The notes below the pieces were generated by a model, which saw only the letters and a list, made by a program, of their open reading frames with translations, was not told the DNA's origin and ran no database searches. Of a stretch of DNA of 64,000 bases, positions 31,096-40,838 are shown piece by piece; position 1 is the stretch's first letter; each line of letters opens with the position of its first letter. A program made the position numbers and the translations under genes. Source of the DNA: Ostrinia nubilalis (Eukaryota; Arthropoda; Insecta; Lepidoptera; Crambidae); NCBI RefSeq assembly GCF_963855985.1, contig NC_087110.1:11213001-11277000 (forward strand), written 5' to 3'.

Positions 31096-32246
31096 TGGGT
31101 TTTCTGTTTAAACTTACCAATTAAATAGAGTTAGATAATTTTAACCTCAATAATATCAAATGGCGTAATCACATAGCTGTATACATTTACAAAGCATTAA
31201 CTATTGTGGTCTGTAACACAAATCCTGAATTCGTTGAAACGATAATTATAGGAAAATGTTAACAAGTGCGTACTAGAACAACCGCAGATTTTAATAAATA
31301 CTAATTTGGGTTTGTTTTGGAATGTAAATAAACATTATGATAATGCTTTGAAGTGGTATTTTATTTGATTTCGTCGAATTTATTTATTAGTTGTCGTTTT
31401 TGTGACAGTTAAAATAAAATATTTCAAAGTGATTTGTTGTAGGGGGTGAAACACATTATTTGAGCATTTAACTAGGTCTAAATTTTTCATTGTTTATGGA
31501 CCTTTAGACAAGGGAATAAAGTTCAAAATATGATGGAAACTACTTATATTCCCATATAAATGGTTAATGCTAGTCTTGAAAACTTCTGTTATGTAAATGT
31601 TTCATTTCCTAATCTTAATTTGTTTTGTAATTAGATAAATTTTCTAATAAGTGATTAAAAGTAAAGTCAAGTCAAAGTGACTTTGACTTTGATTTTGAAA
31701 AATAAAGTAACACCAGCAGATCACGCCGCTTTTTTTATGCAAGACAAAGCAGATTTGACCGCAATCCCACCTGGTGTTAAGTAAGATGCAGTCTAGGATG
31801 GAACATAAAATATCTGCCCTGTTTATGCCTTTCAATGTAAACTAATTATAGCCCATGTGATATTCTTTAGCTTTAGCACAGTATTTATCTACTGTGGCTT
31901 TAGTCAGTTTTCATCAGAATCCATCTAGTAGTCAAATTATAATCTCACTTCACAACTTTGATAAAACCTACAAATTTCCTAGCATTGGCAAAAGCACTTG
32001 TCCCAAACGAGTAAATTATGGATTCAAAAAAATAAACGCATCGGTCAGTCGCAAAACAAAAGAATTTTCCCGCCGGCGCGGCATGCGGATTGGCGGCCAT
32101 TATAAGGAATAGGAATTGCCTGATTTGTCAAAAATGTGACGAGATTTGGCAACGTTTCATCTCGTTCTAAGGATATTGCTGGGTTTTTCTTGGGCAGGGT
32201 TCCATAGTTTTGAGAAAAGAGAACCCTAGTAAGTAAAAGTACTTTC
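31096..32246. other. No gene supported
   Basis: Short frames at 31644-31835 (minus) and 31894-32112 (plus) lack recognisable domains. No repeat boundary found. Confidence 0.4.
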
Positions 32247-32405
32247 AAGGGACTATTCTCACCTCTCGTTCCCACCGCTTCAACATGAAGATTTACAGAT
32301 CTTGGCTACACAGGTTGAAGCTGTGGCTTGACCGCCAATAAAAACCCTATTTTGTCCCGGGTGATGTTAAACTGTCAACCGCAACGAAGTTAGTCAGAAG
32401 AACAT
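32247..32405 (-). repeat. Repeat R3, diverged
   Basis: GGGACTATTCTCACCTCTCG TTCCCACCGC to AGTTAGTCAGAAGAACATAA G, with internal indels. Confidence 0.7.
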
Positions 32406-32454
32406 AAGAGAAGTTCGTAGTATCTACACTATGTATTGTAAACTTTTATAAATA

Positions 32455-32562
32455 CAGCGGTGAAGCTTTTGGCCTGCATCTCAACTGTTGAAAAGTGGTG
32501 ATTAAGACGTAGGTGGAAGCGAGATTCACCCGGAATCCTCAAATACAGGGGAACTGCCTTTA
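32455..32562 (-). mobile_element. SINE S1 fragment
   Basis: GCTTTTGGCCTGCATCTC, GGTGGAAGCGAGATTCACCC GGAATCCTCAAATAC matches the tail half of S1 as at 44280-44380. Confidence 0.7.
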
Positions 32563-32912
32563 AAGAAAACTAAACGAAACGCTATAGCGTTTCGTGAGTA
32601 CCTATATTTTGTATGGCGGATTTTTTATATTAATTTTAGAGGCTGGCACAACAACACACTGCCCTTTGCCCTAGAGTATAACGGTTTTGAACGCAATTCC
32701 TCTCGTTCTATATTTGAATTTGTATTCGAGCGGTCTGTGTCAAACGTTTTAAAATAAACGAACTGGCCGAATGGAACAATGCGCGGACGTGCGAACAAAG
32801 AGTTTGGAATGCAGAAGAACATATTAAAAAATGTTTCGAATGTCCTGCACTAGCTTTGAGAAATCCACGAAAAAAAATAATTGTTTTAAGCTTTGGTATG
32901 GACCAATAATAA

Positions 32913-33126
32913 ATGAGGGCTATCGTTTTTATACTTAACAGTTGGCACCCCTGGCGATTGACAGGACCTTACTCTACAGTGGCGCCATCTTGATGAGTGC
33001 AAATGCGATAGTCCTCCTACCACTTTAGCGCTCACAAGTTGGCGCCACTGTCTTCGCTACTAGCAAGTGACAGGACCTTACTCTACAGTGGCGCTAACTG
33101 GTGAGCGCTAAAGCGATAGCCCTCAT
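32913..33126. mobile_element. MITE family G
   Basis: ATGAGGGCTATCG and CGATAGCCCTCAT end the element. Inside, GACAGGACCTTACTCTACAG TGGCG occurs twice about 111 bp apart, and AGTTGGCGCCACTGT pairs with it in reverse. The right half alone can fold into a hairpin. Confidence 0.8.
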
Positions 33127-33469
33127 TGTAGTGTGAAAAATAAAGAATTTGAATTTGACGCCAAGGAGTAAGAAGGCCGAACGCAAAATGACATCAAAAT
33201 AAATTGAGTTTGTATTTTGGTGATAGCGCTGGCTGGTTTCACATTCAAAAGCTTTCAGGTTTTTGAAATTAGAAGCAGCCAGTTTTCTCGCCTTCTTGAT
33301 TAAATACAGTCTTTTGTTTTTGATACCTTTATTAAATCTAAATAATCTGCAAAAATCTCACTCACACAGCGAAATAGCTACCGAATGAGGACAAAAGATT
33401 TTAAGTTGCAATCTTATGCCGACGATTTTTTTGAATATCTTTAAAAAAGTTACGACTTACCTAGCTTAC

Positions 33470-33651
33470 ACCCGTATTCACAAACATTAAGAGGGTTTAG
33501 GTTATGGTCTCAAAAACCTATTCATAGACAATACTTGTGTGGCGGAGTGACGAAACAATTACAGAGCTCTATTTAACGCTGTGCGTCTGACTTCGCAACG
33601 CTATGCGCTTCACTTAAGCAAGCATCGTTTGACAAACGTTTGTGAATTAAG
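33470..33651 (-). mobile_element. MITE family A, diverged
   Basis: CCCGTATTCACAAAC to AGCAAGCATCGTTTGACAAA CGTTTGTGAATTAAG. One end is mutated and the centre differs from other copies. Confidence 0.75.
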
Positions 33652-33711
33652 ACATGAGACGAATGCCAGCCCACGAACATTGCAACAATTTTCATAGGCT
33701 TTACATTTTTG

Positions 33712-33768
33712 TTTTATCATCATTCATCATTTCAGCCACAGGACGTCCACTGTTGAATAATCTCCTAA
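33712..33768 (-). mobile_element. RTE LINE 3' tip
   Basis: ATCATCATTCATCATTTCAG CCACAGGACGTCCACTGTTG AATAATCTCC, only about 55 bp. Confidence 0.75.
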
Positions 33769-34230
33769 TACGCGCCCTTTTGCCCTATATTTGACCTTAT
33801 TGAGGCTAAAGGCAAGACTAGGTAACATTACACGAAATTTTAATATAAAATAAGTGTAAAACAAGGTAAGTACTTCGTAAAAGTTGAGAATTTATTAAAA
33901 GTTTTAAAAGTGGCTCGGAGATAAAAGTACTTGTGGTTTCGTCGGACTGTCTGTATTTTTAAAACCAAATGGAAACGAATAAATTATTGCTCGTCTTTGA
34001 AAAAATCATATTTTTATTTACGAGTACATTGCGTTGCACCATTGTGTATTGGAAAATTTTGTAAATCCCAAGATCTGATAGCATTTTTTTCGCATTTATA
34101 ATATTAGTAGTTATTTCAAACCATGCATGAAGAGAAAGAGTTTCGATCGTGAGTCTTTCATTATGACTTGGCCCAATTTTAGCATGGCCCACGGGCCAAG
34201 TCGCTGGTTTGAATGTTTAAATACCTTTTT

Positions 34231-34333
34231 CTTCCAGTGACTGGACCCACCTTTAATGTTTTATTAATAAATTATACACCAAATCAATAAAAATCTACTT
34301 TAGAATCTTAGAGGTGGGCCCAGTCACTGGAAG
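34231..34333. mobile_element. Small palindromic MITE, family H
   Basis: CTTCCAGTGACTGGACCCAC CT pairs with AGGTGGGCCCAGTCACTGGA AG with one mismatch over 22 bp. Total 103 bp, AT-rich loop. No TSD seen. Confidence 0.8.
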
Positions 34334-34404
34334 ACTCGATGTGGATAAAATGACCTGGTCAAGAGAAGCTGGTAGACAGTCAACTCTCCCTTTGGCTAAA
34401 TTAA

Positions 34405-34740
34405 CAGCAGTGGTAGGGTTAAAATTTTACTTAAGACTTTTACGAATTTGACCTACGCTACTCTTTCAGGCGCTTCAAATCTAACTTCAAGTGTAACTGT
34501 AGACTAATTAAATTAGTACTTACAAATCGTCAAATGCTCTTAAGGAGCCTATACATGTCTCATTCTTTTTTTTCCCTACCAGCGCTTCAAGACAAACATT
34601 TGGCAAGTGCTGAGAAGAAGCGCCGCAACAAACTCAGTCACCACAGTCTTCCGGTGCCTGCCTTGACCATCTTACTTACATCTTACATCTTTCCCATTAA
34701 TCCCGTTAACGAAACTTGCCCAACGGTGGGCTGACCTTGA
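34405..34740 (-). repeat. LINE L3 related fragments
   Basis: 34560-34650 reads SLPALQDKHLASAEKKRRNK LSHH in one plus-strand frame, the mirror of TGCGCTGCTTCTTCTCAGCA in the L3 copy at 56440. AGTGGTAGGGTTA at 34412 is another L3 piece. The 66-codon ORF here is therefore repeat-derived. Confidence 0.55.
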
Positions 34741-35984
34741 TGCCCACGTGCGGCCAATCATCGTCCAATTTCCCACGTCAGTCCTGATGTTCGGTAATGG
34801 CTGAAGAAAAACAGCCCGGGGCTACCAGGGACGGAGTTAGGGAGTCCTGGGTTCTACCCCTTTATTTTTGGGTATTTAATTATGCTAATTTTACTTGCAA
34901 GTTTTTAGTGTGAGGTATGTGAGCTAATTTATACAACTATGTCATTGATAATCATGGTTAAACTCCTGTTTTAAAAATTAATAGCTTCTAACTACAATTT
35001 TCAACCGGTCTGTTAAGAAAACACTATAATGTAAAGTTTACCTAAATTATGGTGAGTTTTTAATTTTATTAATAAGAGCACCTACTGTCCTTTTGAATAA
35101 CTACTATTATATACCTTGAAAGTATCGTCTTACTTAGGGATGATTTTACAGCCTTTAACTTTTGGCTTTGTATGCAATAAACAAGTCTTGACCTAACATA
35201 AAGCAAAGTTGCGTCTTGTTTCAACTAAGCCCCTAATATTTTTAGACATTTTTCAAAAAGATAAGCCTTGTAGGCTTCAATAATGCCAGGAAAAAATATG
35301 AGAAATAAAAATTACATTTTCTCTCTTTCAAATACGATAAATTTTAAGAGCCACATTCCTCCATTTCTTGTATTTTGGCTTGAAATATCATGAGGTGCCC
35401 CATCCCTCCCTCCGTCCGGCCCTGCCCATCAAGTGGTACAGTTCACAAACGGGCAATTCGTTACGTCAGAGCCGTAGTTTTTTGCTAACCACACTTTCGG
35501 ACACGGGGTAGGGTCCGCAAAAAACGCACCAGTGAGAGATGTCCGCGACTTTTTGCGATGAAAGCACGTCAGACTCTACATTTTTATTGCAAAATAGCTC
35601 TTATTACAACAAGATTAGATGCTACAGTGTGAAGCTTGATGTGCTGTCGGTACAATGATCTTGTTATGGTAGTTTCCTTGGTAATCTTTGAAGAAAGTTG
35701 CGGTTAGACTTGAGCGTGATATTAAAGGGATAGTTGGCGAGGATTTTTTACTTTGTCGACTCAATTTGACGATGTTCAATCAGTTTCATCTATTCTACTG
35801 TTGTGAGTTAGTTTATCTTACTTGCTACTAATATTATAAAAGCGAGAATTTGTGATTTTCACGCGTACACTAGTGCACAATAATCAGGTTGAATTGAGCT
35901 TTCAACGAGGCGACCTACCATTTTGAAAATCAACCACTTATAGTCTTGGCTGTGCTTGTCAGTACGTGGCCTTCACTCCTAATA
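34741..35984. other. No gene seen
   Basis: Unassigned sequence. TACTAATATTATAAAAGCGA at 35826 is an isolated Helitron-like/Metulj tip. Confidence 0.4.
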
Positions 35985-36110
35985 CACAAGGTGGACAGAC
36001 GACCTTATAAAAGGAACAAGAAGGCGCTGGATGCAGGCCACTGAGCAAAGGCAAGAAATCATATTATGTTCAGCAGTGGCAGTCCTGTTGAAATGATGAT
36101 GATAATGATG
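35985..36110 (+). mobile_element. RTE LINE 3' end
   Basis: ACACAAGGTGGACAGACGAC CTTATAAAAGG to GGCGCTGGATGCAGGCC and a GATGAT-rich tail. Internal deletions. Confidence 0.8.
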
Positions 36111-36118
36111 TTGATGTG

Positions 36119-36188
36119 GGTGATTTCTCTAGGAATCAAACCTAGCTAGAACCTCCAATAAACACGTCACTGAACCACTGAGACATTT
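36119..36188 (-). mobile_element. tRNA-like SINE head
   Basis: On the minus strand, TGTCTCAGTGGTTCAGTGAC (A-box region) and AGGTTTGATTCCTAGAG (B box) are about 35 nt apart. No anticodon stem is convincing, so this is called a SINE head, not a tRNA gene. Confidence 0.5.
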
Positions 36189-36224
36189 ACTAAAAAGTTA
36201 TTGACTGCAAATAGGCTTTTAAAA

Positions 36225-36335
36225 AGCGCTTTCACACGTCCCGGTATTACTTTAACCCTACCACTGCTTCGGAACTACAAATGGCCCAATGGGCTTTAGT
36301 TTAGCGCGGCGCAAGAAACTCAGTCACCTTATCTA
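36225..36335 (-). repeat. LINE 3' tail fragment (family L3)
   Basis: TTTTAAAAAGCGCTTTCACA CGTCCCGGTATTACTTTAAC CCTACCACTGCTTCGG to GAAACTCAGTCACCTT, the reverse of 56440-56590. Confidence 0.7.
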
Positions 36336-36525
36336 TATCTATAAAAGCGAAAGGTCACTGACTGACTGACCCATCACGAAATTTCAGAAACTACAAGTGC
36401 TAGGAGTCTGACATTTTGCATGGGGGTTCCTTTTAGAACGTAGGTGCTCACTAAGACGGGATTTTGCAAAATTCAACCCCTAAGGGGGTAAACGGGATCC
36501 ACGTGTACGAAATCGCGGCCGGCCG
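36336..36525 (-). mobile_element. Helitron-like / Metulj-type repeat, subtype 2
   Basis: CTATAAAAGCGAAAGGTCAC to GGTAAACGGGATCCACGTGT ACGAAATCGCGGCCGGCCGC TACTAATT. The GC-rich end matches 58863 and 60087 in reverse. Confidence 0.75.
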
Positions 36526-36795
36526 CTACTAATTGATAATGACGTAACACAAGGATCCACCATGGGCACCATGATATATCAGATGGTGAATAAAAAGAGA
36601 CAGCCAAAGACAAACAACACCATAAAATCAGATTTACGACGCTGCCCTTACACCTTGATCCCAAATACTAAAACTAGTTTAATACGGTTTTACATTTAAT
36701 TTAAATCGCATAAAGATAACGCGATTTTATTTTATCTTCATTCATCACCTATGAATATTTTAACGCTATTATATGGCGCAGATTAGATAATAATA

Positions 36796-37764
36796 GTGAA
36801 CTTTGGAGTGCCACAAGGTAGCATCTTGGGTCCCACGCTGTTCCTCATTTACATGAGTAACATTTTCGAACTGCAAATAGTAAAATCGGATATTGTCTGT
36901 TATGCAGATGACACGGTTATCCTTTTTAAAGGCCCGTCGTGGGAAGAGGTCTACAGAAGAGCTGAACAGGGCATGGAGACTGTCATCGAGTGGTTGGAAA
37001 ATAATCTACTGACGCTAAATAAAACAAAAACCAAGTACTTAGCATTTCATAAAACCCGTGCATCCCAACCATCACCTCAATATAGACTTGTCCTACACAG
37101 TTGCAAAAGGTCGATGATAACTCCCGCAAGTTGCAATTGCCATTCTATCGAACGTTTGGGGCACATCAAATATCTGGGTGTAACAATTGATGAGAACCTA
37201 TCGTATAAACAACATATTTCCAGCTTGTCAGCACGCATTCGTAAAACGATATTTGTAATGAAGTCATTAAGACACTCAGCCCCAGTGCAAACGCTATTAC
37301 TGGTATATAAATCCTTGTGCCAGTCACTTATAATGTACTGTATTAGAGTTTGGGGAGGTGCAACAAAATCTGCATTTATTGAACTTGAAAGGGCACAACG
37401 TGCAGTCCTTAAAGTAATGCTGCGCAAAACATTTAGGTTCAGCACTGACAATCTTTACAGGGAATGTAACGTTCTACGCGTCAGACAACTTTACATTCTA
37501 AGAGCTGCAACCGCGACACACAGTATCGCTCTAAAATCGCCAGACTACGAACAAATGTTGAAAAGACGTGTTTATAAATATCCCGTTCCAACAGTTCAAA
37601 CCTCCTTCGCAAAACGTCAACCGCAGAATCTCTTACCCCGGATATATAATGCCATCTGTCGAAAAGTAAATATAAAGGGATCTACTACGTATGAGGCCAA
37701 ACGTTTGATTGAAACTTGGTTAAAAACACAAAATTATGCTGAGACCGAAGATATTCTAACCTAA
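36796..37764 (+). CDS. LINE reverse transcriptase, C-terminal 322 codons
   Basis: This is the longest open frame in the window. Near its start it has GVPQGSILGP (residues 4-13), the conserved region before the active site, then YADDT (36-40), whose two aspartates bind the catalytic metal ions. NLLTLNKTKTK (70-80) and HIKYLGVTID (123-132) are the next reverse transcriptase blocks. The rest is the family's thumb and C-terminal region, ending TYEAKRLIETWLKTQN before the stop. The first aspartate block and everything upstream are missing. The frame begins at a GTG with stops just upstream, so this is a truncation point and not a true start. The product, if made, could not be active alone. Transcripts would make cDNA from the element's own RNA in intact relatives. 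Confidence 0.88.
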   Translation: MNFGVPQGSILGPTLFLIYMSNIFELQIVKSDIVCYADDTVILFKGPSWEEVYRRAEQGMETVIEWLENNLLTLNKTKTKYLAFHKTRASQPSPQYRLVLHSCKRSMITPASCNCHSIERLGHIKYLGVTIDENLSYKQHISSLSARIRKTIFVMKSLRHSAPVQTLLLVYKSLCQSLIMYCIRVWGGATKSAFIELERAQRAVLKVMLRKTFRFSTDNLYRECNVLRVRQLYILRAATATHSIALKSPDYEQMLKRRVYKYPVPTVQTSFAKRQPQNLLPRIYNAICRKVNIKGSTTYEAKRLIETWLKTQNYAETEDILT

Positions 37765-37776
37765 TCCTCCTTTGAC

Positions 37777-37838
37777 ACGCACACACACACATACACACCA
37801 CACACGCACACGTACAGGCACACACAAACGCGCGCGCG

Positions 37839-37924
<86 letters not shown>

Positions 37925-37925
37925 C
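37777..37925. repeat. (CA)n / (CG)n microsatellite
   Basis: Interrupted CA repeats, then nine or ten CG dinucleotides (about 37828-37847), then about 35 uninterrupted CA. It lies in the LINE 3' UTR. The minus-strand 78-codon ORF of repeated CV residues over it is an artefact. Confidence 0.95.
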
Positions 37926-38234
37926 CTTCCTATTCCAAATTTTAATTAAGATTTTTAATTAAAACCGTACATTCCAATTTTGTTTAAAAATGTAAAAAAT
38001 TCTAAATTTCATTTTCCTATAATGTAATTGTTATCAAAATAGTATTTAATTGACTGTTTAATATTACCTTACATATCATTTTGCCACTAGCTTAAAAGTA
38101 AAACTGTTTGTCCGACTGCTACTGTAATTTACTTTTAGAGTTGTGTTATTATTTGGCAGCTGCGATACAAGCGTGAGCTTAGTGCAGAAGCCGCTGAAAA
38201 TGTTAAGTCTGTACTACTTAATAGAAATAAAGCT

Positions 38235-38270
<36 letters not shown>

Positions 38271-38274
38271 TTTT

Positions 38275-38466
38275 GCACTTTGAGTTTTAAAGATTAGAGT
38301 ATATTTTTCTATGTCACTTTCTATGTCACCATAGATTCGTAGACATAGATGTAGGTACTTAGAAAGATTTTATTTGAAAGGAATAAAATAACTTTATCGC
38401 CTAAAGAATTGTACTAAAAAGTATTTGTAACTTAGTAATGTACAAATAGGTACCTACTTTACTTAT
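38275..38466. other. Spacer between two elements
   Basis: About 190 bp of AT-rich sequence, nothing recognised; TTAT at 38463-38466 is the proposed target duplication of the next element. Confidence 0.5.
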
Positions 38467-38642
38467 CTGCCGCACAATTTATAAACGCAGTAAGTACCAC
38501 TTACTGCATTTATGATTGTTTTGAATATTCTGAATCCTGACATCGCGATCTATACTGCCGCACAATTTATAAACGCAGTAAGTACCACTTACTGCATTTA
38601 TGATTGTTTTGAATATTCTGAATCCTGACATCGCGATCTATA
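38467..38642. repeat. Tandem 88-bp left-terminal units
   Basis: Two essentially identical units, each from CTGCCGCAC to CGCGATCTATA. Each includes GCAGTAAGTACCACTTACTG, itself a short inverted repeat. Confidence 0.92.
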
Positions 38643-40838
38643 AGAATCAAAGACCCGTTTTTTTCTATCTATCTTAGAACGGAAGATACATGTTATCATA
38701 AACGCAGTAAAGAGCAGATTGTAGGTTTCTTCACATACTATGTTAGCAGTAAGAGCACATAATAACTTAATATTACGTGAATACTCGCGCTTACTTAATT
38801 TGCTACACAGTAATAGTGCAGTATGTGCCAATTACATCATTCTTATTATGTTTCTACAATTGTTAAGTTCACCTTGCACATAGTATATGTGCAGTAATTC
38901 CACTTAAACACACACTGATATTATGTTTCCATAGGAAAAACAGATGACTTGTACTTAATATTAATGCAGTAATTACAATTATACTGCGTACATACTTAGG
39001 ATTGTCAGAGTGCTGCCTAGGTGTTAACATGTTATGAACGCAGTGGCTGACTCTTACGTTATTGGAAGAAGTTGAAAACCTGTCCAAATGACAAATCTAG
39101 CCGAAGACCCAAGAGCTAGATTGACCCGACATTATACCGAAGATATCCCGGACGTGTCTGTACGAGATTAGAATGGCTCTCAAACAGCTGAAAAACAACA
39201 AGGCACCGGGCGATGATGGAATAACAGCTGAGCTTCTGAAATCAGGCGGAACGCCGGTACTAAAGGCTCTTTAGAAGCTATTCGATTCCGTCATCCTTGA
39301 GGGAAAAACGCCTACGGCATGGCACAGAAGTGTGGTGATACTCTTCTTCAAAAAAGGTAACAAAACCTTGTTAAAGAATTTATTTTATACCCATCTCACT
39401 TCTGATTCTGTTTTTGAGAGCCATCATGAATGGTTTCACGCGACATCTAGCCTCCCGAACAAATCGGTTTCCGATAAGGCTTTAGTATGATAGACCACAT
39501 ACTTATGTATGGCAGAAAACTGAGGAGAATAATCAGCAACTTTGTCTGGCATTTGTGGTCTATGAGAAAGACTTCTCTCTTCAAGCTACAGTCTCTCCAA
39601 CGGTGCCAAATTTACAATAGATATAATCGTTGAAGGGCTTGTACGAATAGGCCACAATGTCAGTCCGTCTCCGGGATCAGGACTTCAGTTGCAGCGAGGG
39701 GTCAGACAGGGAGATGTCATATTTCTAAAACTGTTCACTACCACTCTGGAAGATGTTTTCAAGCTTCTGGACTGGAGCGGATTGGGCATAAATATCATCA
39801 GCGAGTACATCACTCATCTTTGATTCGCGGACGATATCGTAGTCATGGCTGAGAACGTGGAGGATCTAAGCTCAATCCTCGATTGCCTCAATAGAGCCTC
39901 TCAACAAATGGGTCTTTAATGGATAAGACAAAAATCATGTCAAATGCCGTGCTGTACCCACTCCTCTGAAGGTTGGAGACATATAAGTTGTCTGATGGCC
40001 GCTGGGGCAGGAAAGTTCTTGAGTGGCGACCATGAGCTGGAAGACGCAGCTTGGGCAAGCCTCACACTAGGTGGACCGATGATCTGGTGAAGGTCGCGTC
40101 AGGTGCCTGTATGCGAGCGGCACAGAACCGGTCTTTGTGGAAATCCTTGGGGGAGGCCGTTGTGCAGCAGTGGACTTCTTTCGGCTGAAACGAACGACCG
40201 AGTCTTTATTTTATTAGATTGGTATATTTAAGATCTAAAAGTGGGTGCCATATCTTAATTTTTGATTTAATAACAAGCGATCTCAGCAATTATTTTGTAA
40301 TACTTGTTTCATTTACCCCTTGGTCATTTGGGAAAGTTCAACATGAAAGCGTTATTGGCTTATGATAAGCGCAGTATAATTGTATTATTACTGCGCATTT
40401 AAAGTTTTGATTAATTATTTTGATTCACACTCCCACTCATAAATGCAGTAAGTTGTAAAGATACGGCGCATATATTACGTTGTAAGAACTAAAATTTAAA
40501 TCAATCATTTAACACATGTACCGTAAGTAACGAAAACTACTGATAAACGCAGTAAGGAACAATCATACTGCATTCATGGGTAGTAAGTATCGAACGAAAA
40601 CTTAGTTAATCCATAACATAAACAGTTTTTTAATAATTTTAAATACAAAATATTAATTAAAATACAAAAACCTCATATCAAAATAAACTCTGAGTTTAGC
40701 TCTATAAGCCCATATATTTTTTTTTACAAATATTTGCGTAATTAATTGTAGACACCCCAAAATAAAATTTCAACTTTGATCGCGTTTTTCTCGAAACTGT
40801 TCACGTGTTACTTACTGCGTTTATAAATTGTGCGGCAG
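38639..40838. repeat. Tandem body, copy 1
   Basis: Starts TATAAGAATCAAAGACC and ends with the right terminal repeat GTGCGGCAG. Copy 2 follows immediately. Typical differences: copy 1 has ATCGTAGTCATGG where copy 2 has ATCGTTCATGG, and lacks a 4-bp and a 6-bp insertion seen in copy 2. Confidence 0.9.
39065..40197 (+). pseudogene. RTE LINE reverse transcriptase remnant, copy 1
   Basis: Frames include KQLKNNKAPGDDGITAELL, TPTAWHRSVVILFFKKGN, RGVRQGDVI, FADDIVVMAENVEDL (the FADD active-site block) and the C-terminal KPHTRW-type/WTDDLVKVASGACM and VVQQWTSFG. These are blocks of an RTE reverse transcriptase in correct order, but stops, frameshifts and an internal deletion break it repeatedly. The subfamily differs from the (ATG)n-tailed RTE elsewhere: it ends GGCTGAAACGAACGACC with no GAT tail. 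Confidence 0.85.

Larger units (their letters stand above)
36796..38274 (+). mobile_element. 5'-truncated LINE (jockey/CR1-like group)
   Basis: The insertion consists of the reverse transcriptase C-terminal coding region (36796-37764), a 3' UTR with a long (CA)n/(CG)n tract at 37777-37925, the sequence GCTTAGTGCAGAAGCCGCTG and AATAAAGC, and a (TTTA)n tail at about 38238-38274. No stop codon interrupts the surviving frame, so insertion is probably fairly recent. Upstream codons of the reverse transcriptase and the endonuclease are absent, as expected from 5' truncation on insertion. The exact clade is uncertain. Confidence 0.8.

Noticed and set aside
37685..37921. Minus-strand ORF of repeated Cys-Val
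   Set aside because: It is a translation of the (CA)n microsatellite.
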